Position numbers and translations under genes: made by a program
NCBI GenBank assembly: GCA_026018925.1
Contig: JAKSZU010000031.1
Location: 12,632,648-12,696,647, forward strand
DNA: 64,000 nucleotides
DNA from: Tupaia tana
Taxonomy: Eukaryota; Chordata; Mammalia; Scandentia; Tupaiidae
Reading direction: 5' to 3'
Shown: one piece after another, positions 14,329 to 26,400 of the stretch
Layout: every line of letters begins with the position of its first letter
How positions within the stretch are numbered: the first letter of the stretch is position 1
The notes under the pieces: model-generated
What the model saw: the letters and a program-made list of their open reading frames with translations, nothing else
What the model was told of the DNA's origin: nothing
The model's database searches: none

Positions 14329-15011
14329 TCTGGTGAGCACATGCAACCCTATAGCAAAAATCTCCAAAAGGAAGAAAGAGAAGAAAGAAAAGGATGGAAT
14401 ACACTACACATTGCAGAAGTTGTGCTGCTTGGAGATCTGTGGTTGAACTTTGGCTCTCCTGCAAAGAGAATAAATTCTTGGGAGCACTTTTCTAGGGAGC
14501 TGGGTTGCTATGGAACACCTCTGTGTGTACAACTTCAGCCCTTGTATTGATGTGGGTACAGTGTCTCCTGACAAATGCATTTTGGGGGGTCCATGCACTG
14601 TGCAAAATCTAAGCACAACATCAAAGAGCAGAAAGATGGAGCTGAAGGGGGAGCTCTCTATGCAAGGATCTATCCCTGAACATTGTATGCCCACAAACCA
14701 CCATCTCCGCCTTACAACTGTCCTTAGACAAGATAAATAGGAAAGGCCGTCACAAAAGCATCTGAATACAATCTTTTCCTTCCTAAGAATCAACACATCT
14801 CAACTTGTTTCAGTTGACTACTTCATTCTCAGGAGTCGCAATGTTAAGATGAAACCCCCACCACCACCGCCAAAAAACATTTGCTGGTCAAATCCCACAC
14901 TATAGAATTTCATTAAAATTCCTTAACAAGGGGCCGGCAAGTGGTGTGGTAATTAAGGGCACTGGACTCTCATATAGTCAACCGTAGTTTGAGTCCCAGA
15001 CCTGGCAGCTT

Positions 15012-15048
<37 letters not shown>

Positions 15049-18000
15049 ATCTCTCTCTTTCACTCTGGCCTCTCTCGGGTCAAATTAAAATAAATAAATA
15101 AACAAATAAATAAATAAATAAAGTTAAATAAAATAATTCTTCAGAAAAGAATTCCTTCATTCAGTCTCCCAAAGAACCAACCAGCCAAACAAACAAAAAG
15201 AAGTTATTCCTGGGGTCTGAGAGAGACAAAGCACAAGTAAATGTTGAAGTTCTTGGCATAAACTATTCAGATGATTCTAATTTGCAAAAAATAACACTGG
15301 CACATATGGAAAAGTTTACTTTTTTTTTTTCATCAACGATACCACCCTATGGGCAAAACTAATCTTTGGTAAGCTTTCCCCAGGATGAACTTAAGTGTTC
15401 ACTCTTTTTTTACCATATGAAAATAGCCAGAACTGGGTCATTGGGGTTGTTTTTTGGACCCAGGTATTTTATATCAGAAATTTATATCACGACCTATATT
15501 TCCCATCCACCCAGTGGTGTGTAAACCACCCAGTAAAGCAGAGCACTTTTTAAATGCATGAGACACACATGGGTCAGAAACAAGGAACACAGTTACTACC
15601 TAAATGCACAAGAAGAGCTCTTACCCACGTTGTAGCCAGGTTGGATAGAAGTGACTTGATTCTGTTGAGCCAGGTTGACTCCTGTGGATAAACAACCACA
15701 GTGCATGGTTAAAGGAGAAATATACCCTTCCCTCTGGAGCACCCAGCCAAATGAGCACATCACCTGTCTACTGATTTCACATTCCCATCCCGTTTGCTCA
15801 TCTGGGGTCTTTATAGATTACCATTATCTGGCTAATAAACATCTCATAGCTACCGGCTTAAAGACCTCAAGACTGAAACACTAATAATAATTTTAAAAAA
15901 GAAAGATGGGGCCAGCAGGTAGCATGGAGTTTAAGGTGCTGCATTCCATAGGCCTGGCTGCATGGTTCAAGTCCTGAACAAGGCAGTTGAAAATCATGGT
16001 CGGTGCATGCATGTATGTGGCAAAAATCAAGAAAGAGGATGGAGAAGGCATTGTGGCATAGCCATTCCCCCTGGGGGGAGGGGGTGAATACTCAATTTCC
16101 CTCTCTCTCTCTCTTTCTCTCTCTCTCTCGCACATGTGCCCTATAGCAAAACAAAAAATATATAAGCAAATAAAAAGTTTAAAAGACTCATCTTGTAGCT
16201 TGAATTTTTTTGTTAATTTTATGTCTTATGTACATTTAATTGTTGTACATCTTCACACAGTCAAAGAGGGTTTTTCAAAGCATGCATTTGGTGTGATAGT
16301 CAAATCAAGGTTATTGTTATACTCACACAGGAATCTGTGTTAGCATTTCATCCTTTTTTTTCTATTAATACTGAGGTGAGGGAAAGCGAGGAATCACCTC
16401 TGATGCGGGGTTGGGGGGAGATGGCCATGCCATAATCCCTTCTTCTCTGTTCTCCTCTCAGGATCTTGGGAATGCACACACATGCACCCAGCATGATATT
16501 CAAGCCACCAGGTCTGGGACTCGAACCATGGTCAGCCAATAGGAAGTCCAGAAACTTAACCACCACACCACCCGCTGGCCCTAGGAGTTCCTCCCTTGTT
16601 AAGGCTAATCTTTCACTCTATGGCTCGACCACATCTTGTTTATTCACTCATCACAGGATGGACAGTTGGGTGGTTTACCTTTGGCTACCATGACTACTGT
16701 GTTGCCCTTAACACATGGGCACTAGATTTGCGCTGCACACGGAAACCCCAATTATTTTGGGTACATACCTAAGAGAGGTCATTCCATCTTGAACTTTCTA
16801 AGGATCTGCAAACCATTTTATTTTTAATTTGCTGTAGGGCATGTGTCAGAGACAGAGAAATGAGAATGGGAGAGTATGAAAGCACCACTACAATCCCTTT
16901 TTCTCCATTCTCCTTTTGTGTTTTTGTGCACACACACACATACCCAGCAGGCTTTCTAAGCTGTCCGGTCCAGGACGCACATAGGGCACCTAGCACATGG
17001 AATCCAGTTGCCATGACCTCCATGCCAAGGCTGGCCACCACCCATGGTGTTCATAGCATCTGTCCCACTCACACTCCCATCTGTAATACGCCAGTGTTCC
17101 CATCTCTCCACGCCCTGGCCACCTGGCATTACTTTCCTAGTTTTCATCTGTGTTCTCCCAGCGCAGCATCTCTGCGGTCCTGACTTGCCTTTCCCTAAGG
17201 ACTCCGGGTGGCTTTCAACATTGGCTAAGTGGTTGATGAGGAGGTTAAGGCCCTGGATTCTCACCCCTGTGACTGTGGTTTGAGTCTGCCTACACCCAGT
17301 AGCTTGAAATGCATGCCAAGTCCTGTGCGTGCATGCCCAAAATCCCAAGAGGAGAATGCAGGAGAAAGGACTGTGGTGTGGCCATGGGCCCTGTGGAGGG
17401 ATTTCTCACGTTCCTTCTCTCTGTCTCTCTGTCTACATAAGCACTCGTGCCCTATAGCAACAATCTGTCTCTCTAAAAAGAAAAGCAACTAAGCAAAGCT
17501 CCTAGGAAATAAATTAGTCAAACTGCATGGAACTGGATTAGAGAAGCCTAAGAGAACAAGAAGAGCTCTTACCTACAACGGGCCCAGGGTGTACACATTG
17601 GACTGGATACAACTGATTCGGGATGACGCCTATGGGTGAACAGCGACAACGCATGGTTAAAAGAGAAACACACACTCCACTTTGGAGCCCCCTGCAAAGC
17701 AAGTGCATTTCACGTGTCCATCTCATTTGCTCACCTGGGTGTCTTTATAGATGACCATCGTCTGGCTAAAAAATTACTTAGCCCCAGCAAAAAAGACCTC
17801 AAGACCGAGACAAAAAATTTAAAAGGCTCATTTATGTTCCTTTTTAATTTTATGTGTTTCATACATATAATAGTTCTATATCTTCGTGGGTTAAGTATGG
17901 TTTTTCAGGGACCAGCAATTGGCGTAATGGCTATGTCGCTGGACTTCCATGTAGTCAACCACGGTTCGAGTCCTGAACCTGGTGTCTTAAACTCACGCCG

Positions 18001-19734
18001 GGCGTGTGTGCGTGCGTGCCCAGGATCTCGAGAGGACAATGGAGGAGAAGGGATTGCGGCGTGGCCATCCCCCCTGGGGGGTGATTTCTCGCTTTCTGTC
18101 TCTCTGTATTTCTGTCTTTCTGGCGAGCACATGCCCCCTATAACAAAACCTCTCCCCCCACAGAAAAACATGGTTTTTCAAAGCATACATTCAATGTGAT
18201 AATGAAGACAAAGATATTGCTATATTCACACAGCAACCTGTGTCTTCTTTCTTTCTTTCTTCTTTCTCTTTTTTTATTTAATGTTTTTGCCACGAGACAA
18301 AATGAAAAATCACCCTCTAGGGGGATGGTCACATCACAATACCTTCTTCTCCATTTTCCTCTGAGAATCTTGGAAATACCAGCAACACACTCAGAGTGAT
18401 ATTCAAAAAAAAGAGGGGCAAAGAGAAAGTGACCCTCAGGGAGGATGGCCACACCATAATCCTCTCTCCTCCATTCTCGTGTTGGGATTTTGTGCACGCA
18501 CACACACATGGCCAGTGTGCTGTCTAAGCTGTGGGGTCCTGGACTCCAACTGTGCACCCAGCCATGGGAGATTCAGTTGCCATGACCACCATACCAAGGC
18601 TGGCCACCACCCACCATGTTTATAGCGTCTGTCCCACTTACTCTCCCATCTGTAATACGCCAGTGTTCCCATCTCTCCACACCCTGGCCACCTGGCATTA
18701 CTTTCCTAGTTTTCATCTGCGTTCTCCCAGCGCAGCGTCTCTGTGGTCCTGACTTGCCTTTCCCTAATGACTCCGGGTGGCTTTCAACATCCGCTAAGGG
18801 GTCCGTAGCTGGCATCTCTTGAGACACGCACAGCCCCAGTGAGCATCTTCACTCACCCCTCCAAAAACATCATTTCAAGGAGGACCAGCAGGAGGTGAGG
18901 TGGCAAAGGCCCTGGATTCTCACACGTGTGACTGTGGTTCGAGTATGGACCCAGCAGCTTGAAGGACATGCCGAGTGCATGTGCGTGCATGCCCAAAATC
19001 CCAAGCGGAGAGTGTGGGAGGACTGTGGCGTGGCCATCGCCTCTGGGGGTGATTTCTCACGTTCTCTCTCTCTGTCTCTCTGTCTCTACATAAGCACACA
19101 TGTCCTATAGCAAATATCTCCCTCTCTAAAAAGAAAAACAACTAAGCAAAACTCCTAGGAAATAACAGGCAAACTTCCTGGAACCGGGCAGGAGGAGTCC
19201 AACCACACATGAAGAGCTCTTACCTCCAGCTGAGATGGGAAGTGAGCATTTGAGAGGATACCAGCGATTCGGAGCAACTCCTGTAGGCAAACAACGACAA
19301 TGCGTGATTAAAGGAGAAATATACCCTTCCCTTCGGAGCCTCCTGCAAAACAAGCTCATTAACAAGTATTTATTTCATGCTTCAAATGCATTTGCCCATC
19401 TGGGTGTCTTTATAGATTACCATTGTCTGGCTAAAAAATCACTTAGCCACCCACAGGAATACCTGAAGACTGACACACACACAAAAAAAAAAAAAAATGT
19501 AAAAGGCTCATTTTAATTCTTAGACCTTATTTTTCCTTTAATTTTATGTCTTATGCATATATCATTTCTGTACATCTTCAAGGGGTAAAGCATGGTTTTT
19601 GAAAGCATGCATGCCATGTGATAATCAAACCAAGGATATTTCTATATTCACACAGTAACCTGTGTCAGCATTTCTATCCTTTCTTTCTCTTTCTTTCTTT
19701 CTTTCTTTCTTTTCTTTTCTTTTCTTTTCTTTTC

Positions 19735-19767
<33 letters not shown>

Positions 19768-20429
19768 TTTTGAGAGTCTTTTGCTATAAGGTGCATGCAT
19801 TCTCCAAAGACACAGAGAAAGAGAGACAGGGAGCAAGAACTCACCCCCCCCCCACCTTGGAGGATGGCCTTGCCTAATCCCTTCTCTTCTATTCTCCTCT
19901 CAGGATTATGGGGACACAGCACACGTGCCCATTATGAGTTTTAAGCTGTCAAGTCCAGGACTCGAATCGCAGTCGGTGACATGAGAGTCAAGCAATGTAA
20001 TCATTACATCATCTACAGGTCCCTCCTTTTTTTTTTAAAAAAAAAGAAAGGTATTTACCGGAAACCAGCAGTTGGCGTAATGGCTATGTCGCTGGACTCC
20101 CACGTAGTCGACCGCGGTTCGCATCCCGGACCCGGCTTAAAACTCACGCCGGGCGCGTGTGTGTGCGTGCCCAAGATCCCAAGAGGAGAATGGAGGAGAA
20201 GGGATTGCAGCGTGACCATCCCCCCTGGGGGGTGATTTCTCGCTTTCTGTCTCTCTGTCTGTCTGGCAAGCGCACACGCCTTATAGTGAAAACCTCTCCA
20301 AAAAAACAAAAAAAAAAGGTATTTACCATGGGCGAGAGGAGAATGGCCATGCCATAATCTCTTCTTCTCCATTTTCCTCTGAGAATCTTCAAAGTGTATG
20401 CCAATGCACCCAGCATGACATTCACAAAA

Positions 20430-20463
<34 letters not shown>

Positions 20464-23400
20464 CAACCCCCAGGAGGATGGCCACAGAGCAATCCTCTCT
20501 CCTCCATTCTCCTCTCAGGATTTTGTGCAAGCACACACACGTGGCCAGCGTGCTTTCTAAACAGTTGTGTCCTGGACTCAAACTGTGCACCCAGCCATTT
20601 GGGATCCGGATTCCATGACCACCACGCCAAGGCTGGCCACCACCCATCGTGTTTAGAGCATCTGTCCCACTTACACTCCCATCTGTAATGCGCCAGTGTT
20701 CCCGTCTCGCCACGCCCCTGCCGATGGTCATTACTTTCCTAGTTTTCATCTGTGTTCTCCCAGTGCAGCGTCTCTGTGGTCCTGACTTGCCTTTCCCTAA
20801 TGACTCCAGGTGGCTTTCAACATCCGCTAAGTGGTCCGTAGCTGGCATCTCTTTAGACATGCACAGCCCCAGGGAGCATCTTCACTCACGCCTTCAAAAA
20901 CATCATTTCAAATGCACCAGCGGGAGGTGGTACAGTAGTTAACGCCCTGGATTCTCACATGTGTGACTGTGGTTCAGGTCTAGACCCGACAGCGTGAAAT
21001 ACATTCTGAGTGCATGTGTGTGCATGCATGTCCAAAATCCCGAGAGGAGGCTGCTGGAGAAACGATTGTCGCGTGGCCATCACTCCGGGGGATGACTTCT
21101 CACGTTCCTTCTCTCTGTGTCTCTGACTGTATATAACCATACATGCCATATAGCAAGAATCTCTCTTTCAAAAAAGAACTAAAACATTAAGCAAAAGTCC
21201 TAGCAAATCGACAGTGACTTTCTGGATCTGGACTAAAGGACTCCAACTGCACAAGAAGAGCTCTTACCTCCAGTGGGGACAGGTTTTGTACACTGGTATG
21301 AAGACCATCGATTCTGGTAGACTCCTATGGGTAAACAGCAACAGCGCACAATTAAGGAGAAACGTACCCTTCCCTTCCGAGTCCCCTGCAAAATGAGCGC
21401 ATCCATTGTCTGTTGACTTCCCATTTCCATCTCATTTGCTCATCTGAGGTCTTTATAGATGACCATTGTTTGGCTAAAAAAAATGACTTAGCCCCAGCAG
21501 GAAGACCTCAAGACTGAAACAAAAAATTTACAAGGCTCATCCTTGTTCCTAGAAAGACTTCCTTTTTAATTTTATGTCTTCTGTACAGATAAGAGTTGTG
21601 CATCTCCACGAGGTAAAATATGGTTTTTGAAAGCATGCATTCACTGTGAACATCAACCCAAGGATATTGCTATATTCACACGGTGACCTGTGTCAGCATT
21701 TCTTTCTTCCTTTTTAAAATTTATTGTTATTTTTATTTAAGTTTTTCCCATAGGCAAGATAACGTGAAAAATCACCCTCTGGGGGAAATGGCCACACCAC
21801 ATTCCCTTCTTCTCCATTTTCCTGTCAGAATCTTGGAAATGCAGGCCAATTCACTCAGCATGATATTCAAAAAAAATAGGGAGAGAGAGAAAGCGACCCC
21901 CAGGGACAACAGCCACACCACAGTCCTCTCCCCCTCATCTCCTGTCAGGATTTTGTGCACGCACACACACGTGGCCAGCATGCTTTCTACACTGTGGGGT
22001 CCTGGACTCAGACTGTGACCCAGCCACGGGGGATCCAGTGGCCATGACCACCACGCCAAGGCTGGCCACCACCCACCATGTTTGTAGCATCTGTCCCACT
22101 TACACTCCCATCTGTAATACGCCAGTGTTCCCATCTCCCCACACCCTGGCCACCTGGCATTACTTTCCTAGTTTTCATCTGCGTTCTCCTGGCACAGCGT
22201 CTCTGTGGTCCTGACTTGCCTTTCCCTAAGGATTCTGGGTGGCTTTCAACATCCGCTAAGTGGTCCGTAGCTGGCATCTCTTTAGAGACTCCACAGCCCT
22301 GGTGAGCGTCCTCACTCACCCCTTCAAAAACATCATTTCAAAGAGGACTAGCAGGAGGTGGTGAGGTTAAGGACCTGGGTTCTCACACATGTGACTGTGG
22401 TTCCAGTCTAGACCCGGCAGCTTGAAATACATGCCAAGTGTGTGTGCGTGCGTGCCCAAAATCCCAAGAGGAGAGTGTGGAGAAAAGGATTCTGCAGTGG
22501 CCATGACTCCTGGGGGGGGGGGGGTGATTTCTCATGTTCCCTCTCTCTTTCTGTCTCTATATAAGCACACATGCCCTATGGCAAAAATCTCCCTCTCTCC
22601 AATGAAAGGCAATTAAGAAAAGCTCCTAGTTAATAAAGACGAACTTCATGGAGTCAGATAGAGGAGTCTAACTGCACATGAAGAGCTCTTACCTCCGCTG
22701 GCGGCAGGGAGCATACAGACAAGTGGATACCATGGATTCAGATTGACTCCTGTGGGTAAACAATAACAAGCATGGTTAAAGGAGAAATATTCCTGGGACC
22801 AGCAGTTAGTGTAACGGCTATGTCGCTGGACTCCCACGTAGTCGACTGCGGTTCGCATCCCGGACCCGGTGGCTTAAAACTCACGCCGGGTGTGTGTGCG
22901 TGCATGCCCAAGATCCCAAGAGGAGAATGGAGGAGAAGGGATTGCAGCATGGCCATCCTCCCTGGGGGTGATTTCTTGCTTTCTATCTCTCTGTCTCTCT
23001 CTGTCTATCTGGTGAGCGCATGCACCCTATAACAAAAACCTCTCAAAAAATAAATACATAAATAAAGGAGAAATATTCTCTTCCTTTTCGGAGCTCCCTG
23101 CAAAGCGAGCATACCCACTGACTGTTGATTTCACGTCTCTATCTCATTTGCTCTCTGGTGTCTGTATAGATGACCATCGTCTACCTAAAAAATTACTTAG
23201 CCACCAGCAGGAAGAACTCAAGATAGAAACAAAAAATGTACAAGGCTCATAATTTTCCTAGTGATATGGAGCAACCTGAGACTATAACCTCATGAAACTT
23301 CTGTTCTGATATGGAGGCACTTGTGAGAAACCTTGCAGCCCATGGCTGCTAGCTGCTTGGGCTTTCTGTTCCCCCCATGAGCTAGCTGCCTCTGTCCTGA

Positions 23401-26400
23401 GGGGGCCTTGAGCAGGTTGGATTCCCTGCTTCTCTGCCAGCTCTGTATTAGGGCAGACACTGAGCCCCTTCCCTGATACGACACTCCAAGCGTGCCGATA
23501 CTGTCCCTCCCCAGCTCACCCATAAAAGACTGTGTCCAACTCTCAGCTGGGGCTGGAGATTCCGAGTATGAGCTCTTCTGTGCCCACTGGCATAATAAGA
23601 CAGCTCTCCTATCTCTCTGACTGCTGTTCTTCCAGTCATCGGTGTCTGGTTTTCTGCCACATTTTCATGCATTGGCCGGGAAGTAGAATCAGGCTGGCCC
23701 TCTGAGCCACAGATCCCAGGGTATCCCCCTCTGGGACAGGCAGAGGTCCAACTCCTGGTCCAGGGCCCAACTCCTGGACCCTGATGCATCAACTCTGGTC
23801 AACTCTGGTAATCTGGTAATCTGGTAAACCCCCCTCCACCTCCCAGGTATCTGTAGAGCCCTAGTCAGACAGACCTACATGGAATGAGTAGAAGAGGAGA
23901 CCCAACCAGTCTCCTTTGGTCGTAGGACAGGCAGTGAGGGCTCATCTGGCGTATGGCTGGTGTGGCGAGGGAATGTATAACCTCGGAATGAATGTGAGTG
24001 TGTGTGATGAGCAAATGTGGTTGTGGCTCCATGGCTTCTCACTATGGAGCATGACTGGGTCTGTCACTGCATTTCTGGGGTAGTTCCGTGAAGGCTAAAT
24101 GGCAGAATTGGTGCTGGGGGACCCAGTCCCTCTTTACGCATTCAATCTGGCAGAGGCTCGGTATCCAATTGCTTATTGCCAAGGAACGACACAAATCTCG
24201 AGAGGGACATGGCCAGAGAGATGCCTGATTGGACTCCTCTGGGGGTCGCCCACCCTTTGTCTATTTGTAACACCATTCCTAGGAAGAGGGACACAAAGGC
24301 TCATGGGAAGGTTTTCGCTGTAGAGGCAGAAAGGCAGAGTAATGAATGTCCGATCGTAGATTTTGCCCCCGGGAATTGGGGCACAAATGTCTACCAACTG
24401 TGATGCATTTATAGATAGGTTGCAAACATCTTTGCAAAGGCAGGTAGAGAATGTAGCTGTGGCTGAGGCATTGTTGAAGCAACTGGCCTTTAAAAAAGTT
24501 AATGTGCAAGCAAAATGAGAAATAGCAATTGACTGTTTTAAAAAATAATTAGAATAATAATAATAATGATTGGGGAAAACATAGAAAAGATATTGAATGT
24601 TGAAGCAGGGAGATTAATGTCTCTGTACTGACTGACATGCATGGCATTCCCTTTTGAAAAAGCAATGTAATACACTGTAAAGTTATAGGTAATTCAATGT
24701 AATATAAAGAAGAATATGATGATAATAAAAAATTTTTTTTAAAAAAGGAGGAGATATACTCTGAAAAGCTGTTGATATAAAAGTCCAAAGTCCATTTTGG
24801 ACAAAAAAAAAAAAATGTGAATTATCAAGATGTGATGAAGAAAATTTACAGCCTGTGGTGACCTTGTAGCTCAGTCCCCATAGCTACTTAGCAACTCTTA
24901 ATGATCTTGTACCCCTGAAAACAGCCTAACAACTCTGTTTAGTGCTGACAGACACTGTGTTAACCCTTTTTTATCGCTAGCGTGCTCAGGATTTTCTGTT
25001 TATGGACAGTTGGTTTGCGATTTCTGTTTCTGCCTTCTAAAGGTTTTTTGCAAATGATTAAAATCTTAAACTGTTATCAATAAGAATGTTTTGTTCTATT
25101 TTGGGAAATTTGTTGAACAGTTTTTGTTTGTTTGTAAAATACGCATCAAAGAATAAAACAAATTCTCACAATTTATGTAAAACGAAAAAGGGGGAGCTGG
25201 ACACCCCCTACATATGCTGCCAAATGACTGTACCTAACCATGTTCAAATTAAATCACTTAAATTTGACTTTGACTCAAAGTCACATCAACAGAGCACCTG
25301 GCAGCATTTATCACCTACTCAAAAGCTTCCTCTAGCAAGTGATCTCCCAAGCCTTCTGAGAAGAGCAGGCTTTTGATATCTGGAGAGGTCAGAGATATTT
25401 GGAATACGATGGGAAAACCTCAGTCCAAGTCTTCCAGGCCTACTGTACTGGACTGTATGCTGACGGATTTTAAAAAGGGCTTCTCTGGTGATTATGAAGT
25501 TGAATGGAAACTGGAGAGGTTAAGACTCCTCTGTGAGATTGAATGGCCTCTTTTTAAAGTGAGATGGCCACTGGAGGGAAGTTTCCATCTCCCCACCGTG
25601 TGGGTTATGTACAATGGTTACTGCCACCCCAGGCCAATCTAATCAGTTTCCCTATGCTGACTCCTGACTGTAGTTAGCCCAAGTCATTCTGCACTGGGTG
25701 TCAATCTGCATAAGAGAGAAAAGTCAATGCACCATTTTGGCCACTCATGTCATGCCTCCACACCCATCTCTGACCAAAAGAAACCCAGGGCTCCAATCTT
25801 GCAGGGCTTCTCCAAAGAGGAGCCTTTAGCAGCTCCACCCCCACATGCCCCAGCCGAGCTGATCATCAAAACCCTGCCTCTATCTGTTTCTCCAGAGCCT
25901 GAAGAGTAGCCCGAGGAGCCAATCCCAGCTCTGCCATCAGCAGAGGGGGAAGCCACCAGCTGTCCTGAATCCCACGCCCAGATTTTGCCTCACCTACCAT
26001 CACCTGATGAGCTGCTGCTGCCCGGGAAAACCTCACTCTTCAGATGCTCCACCAGGGGACACGAGGAACCCCCTAGATAGGTGCAGATGGGGCTATTGCA
26101 GATGGCCGAGCAACTCTCTGCTACCAGCCCTTCTCCACCACTGATATGTTTAACTGGAAACACCACACACACCCCCTACTCGGAACAGCCCCAGGCAATG
26201 TCAAATCTCATGCAGTCTATACTCCAAACACACCAGCCCATCTGGGACGACTGTCGGCAACTACTCCTCACGCTACAAAACACAGAGGAGCGCTGCAGAG
26301 CCCTGCAGCAACAAAGTAATGGCTCCAAGAGCACGCCTCCAGCGACGTGGTAGGTCCCGAGGCTTGGGCCAGAACTGCTTTTCCGAATGAAAAGCCTGGC

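Larger units (their letters stand above)
12615..22610. mobile_element. tRNA-SINE insertions, 12.6-22.6 kb
   Basis: Plus copies: about 12925-13160, 13180-13330 (partial), 14108-14375, 14932-15125 (short type), 15905-16170, 17230-17490, 17906-18172, 18890-19140, 20058-20312, 20925-21180, 22345-22610. Minus copies: 12615-12785, 13395-13550, 16365-16585, 16830-17045, 18275-18615, 19765-20025, 20320-20650, 21740-22080. The elements at 17906-18172 and 20058-20312 are full-length, CpG-rich and close to the family consensus, hence young. They lie at places where other array units have no SINE. Confidence 0.83.

Noticed and set aside
17906..18172. tRNA gene, because of good A-box and B-box sequences
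   Set aside because: The tRNA-like head has no complete cloverleaf and is followed by the SINE body and A-rich tail. It is a SINE, as are all similar hits.
20055..20860. Overlapping minus-strand open frames of 191 and 238 residues
   Set aside because: They consist of SINE and L1 3'UTR complement. The same peptide words appear at many SINEs across the window.
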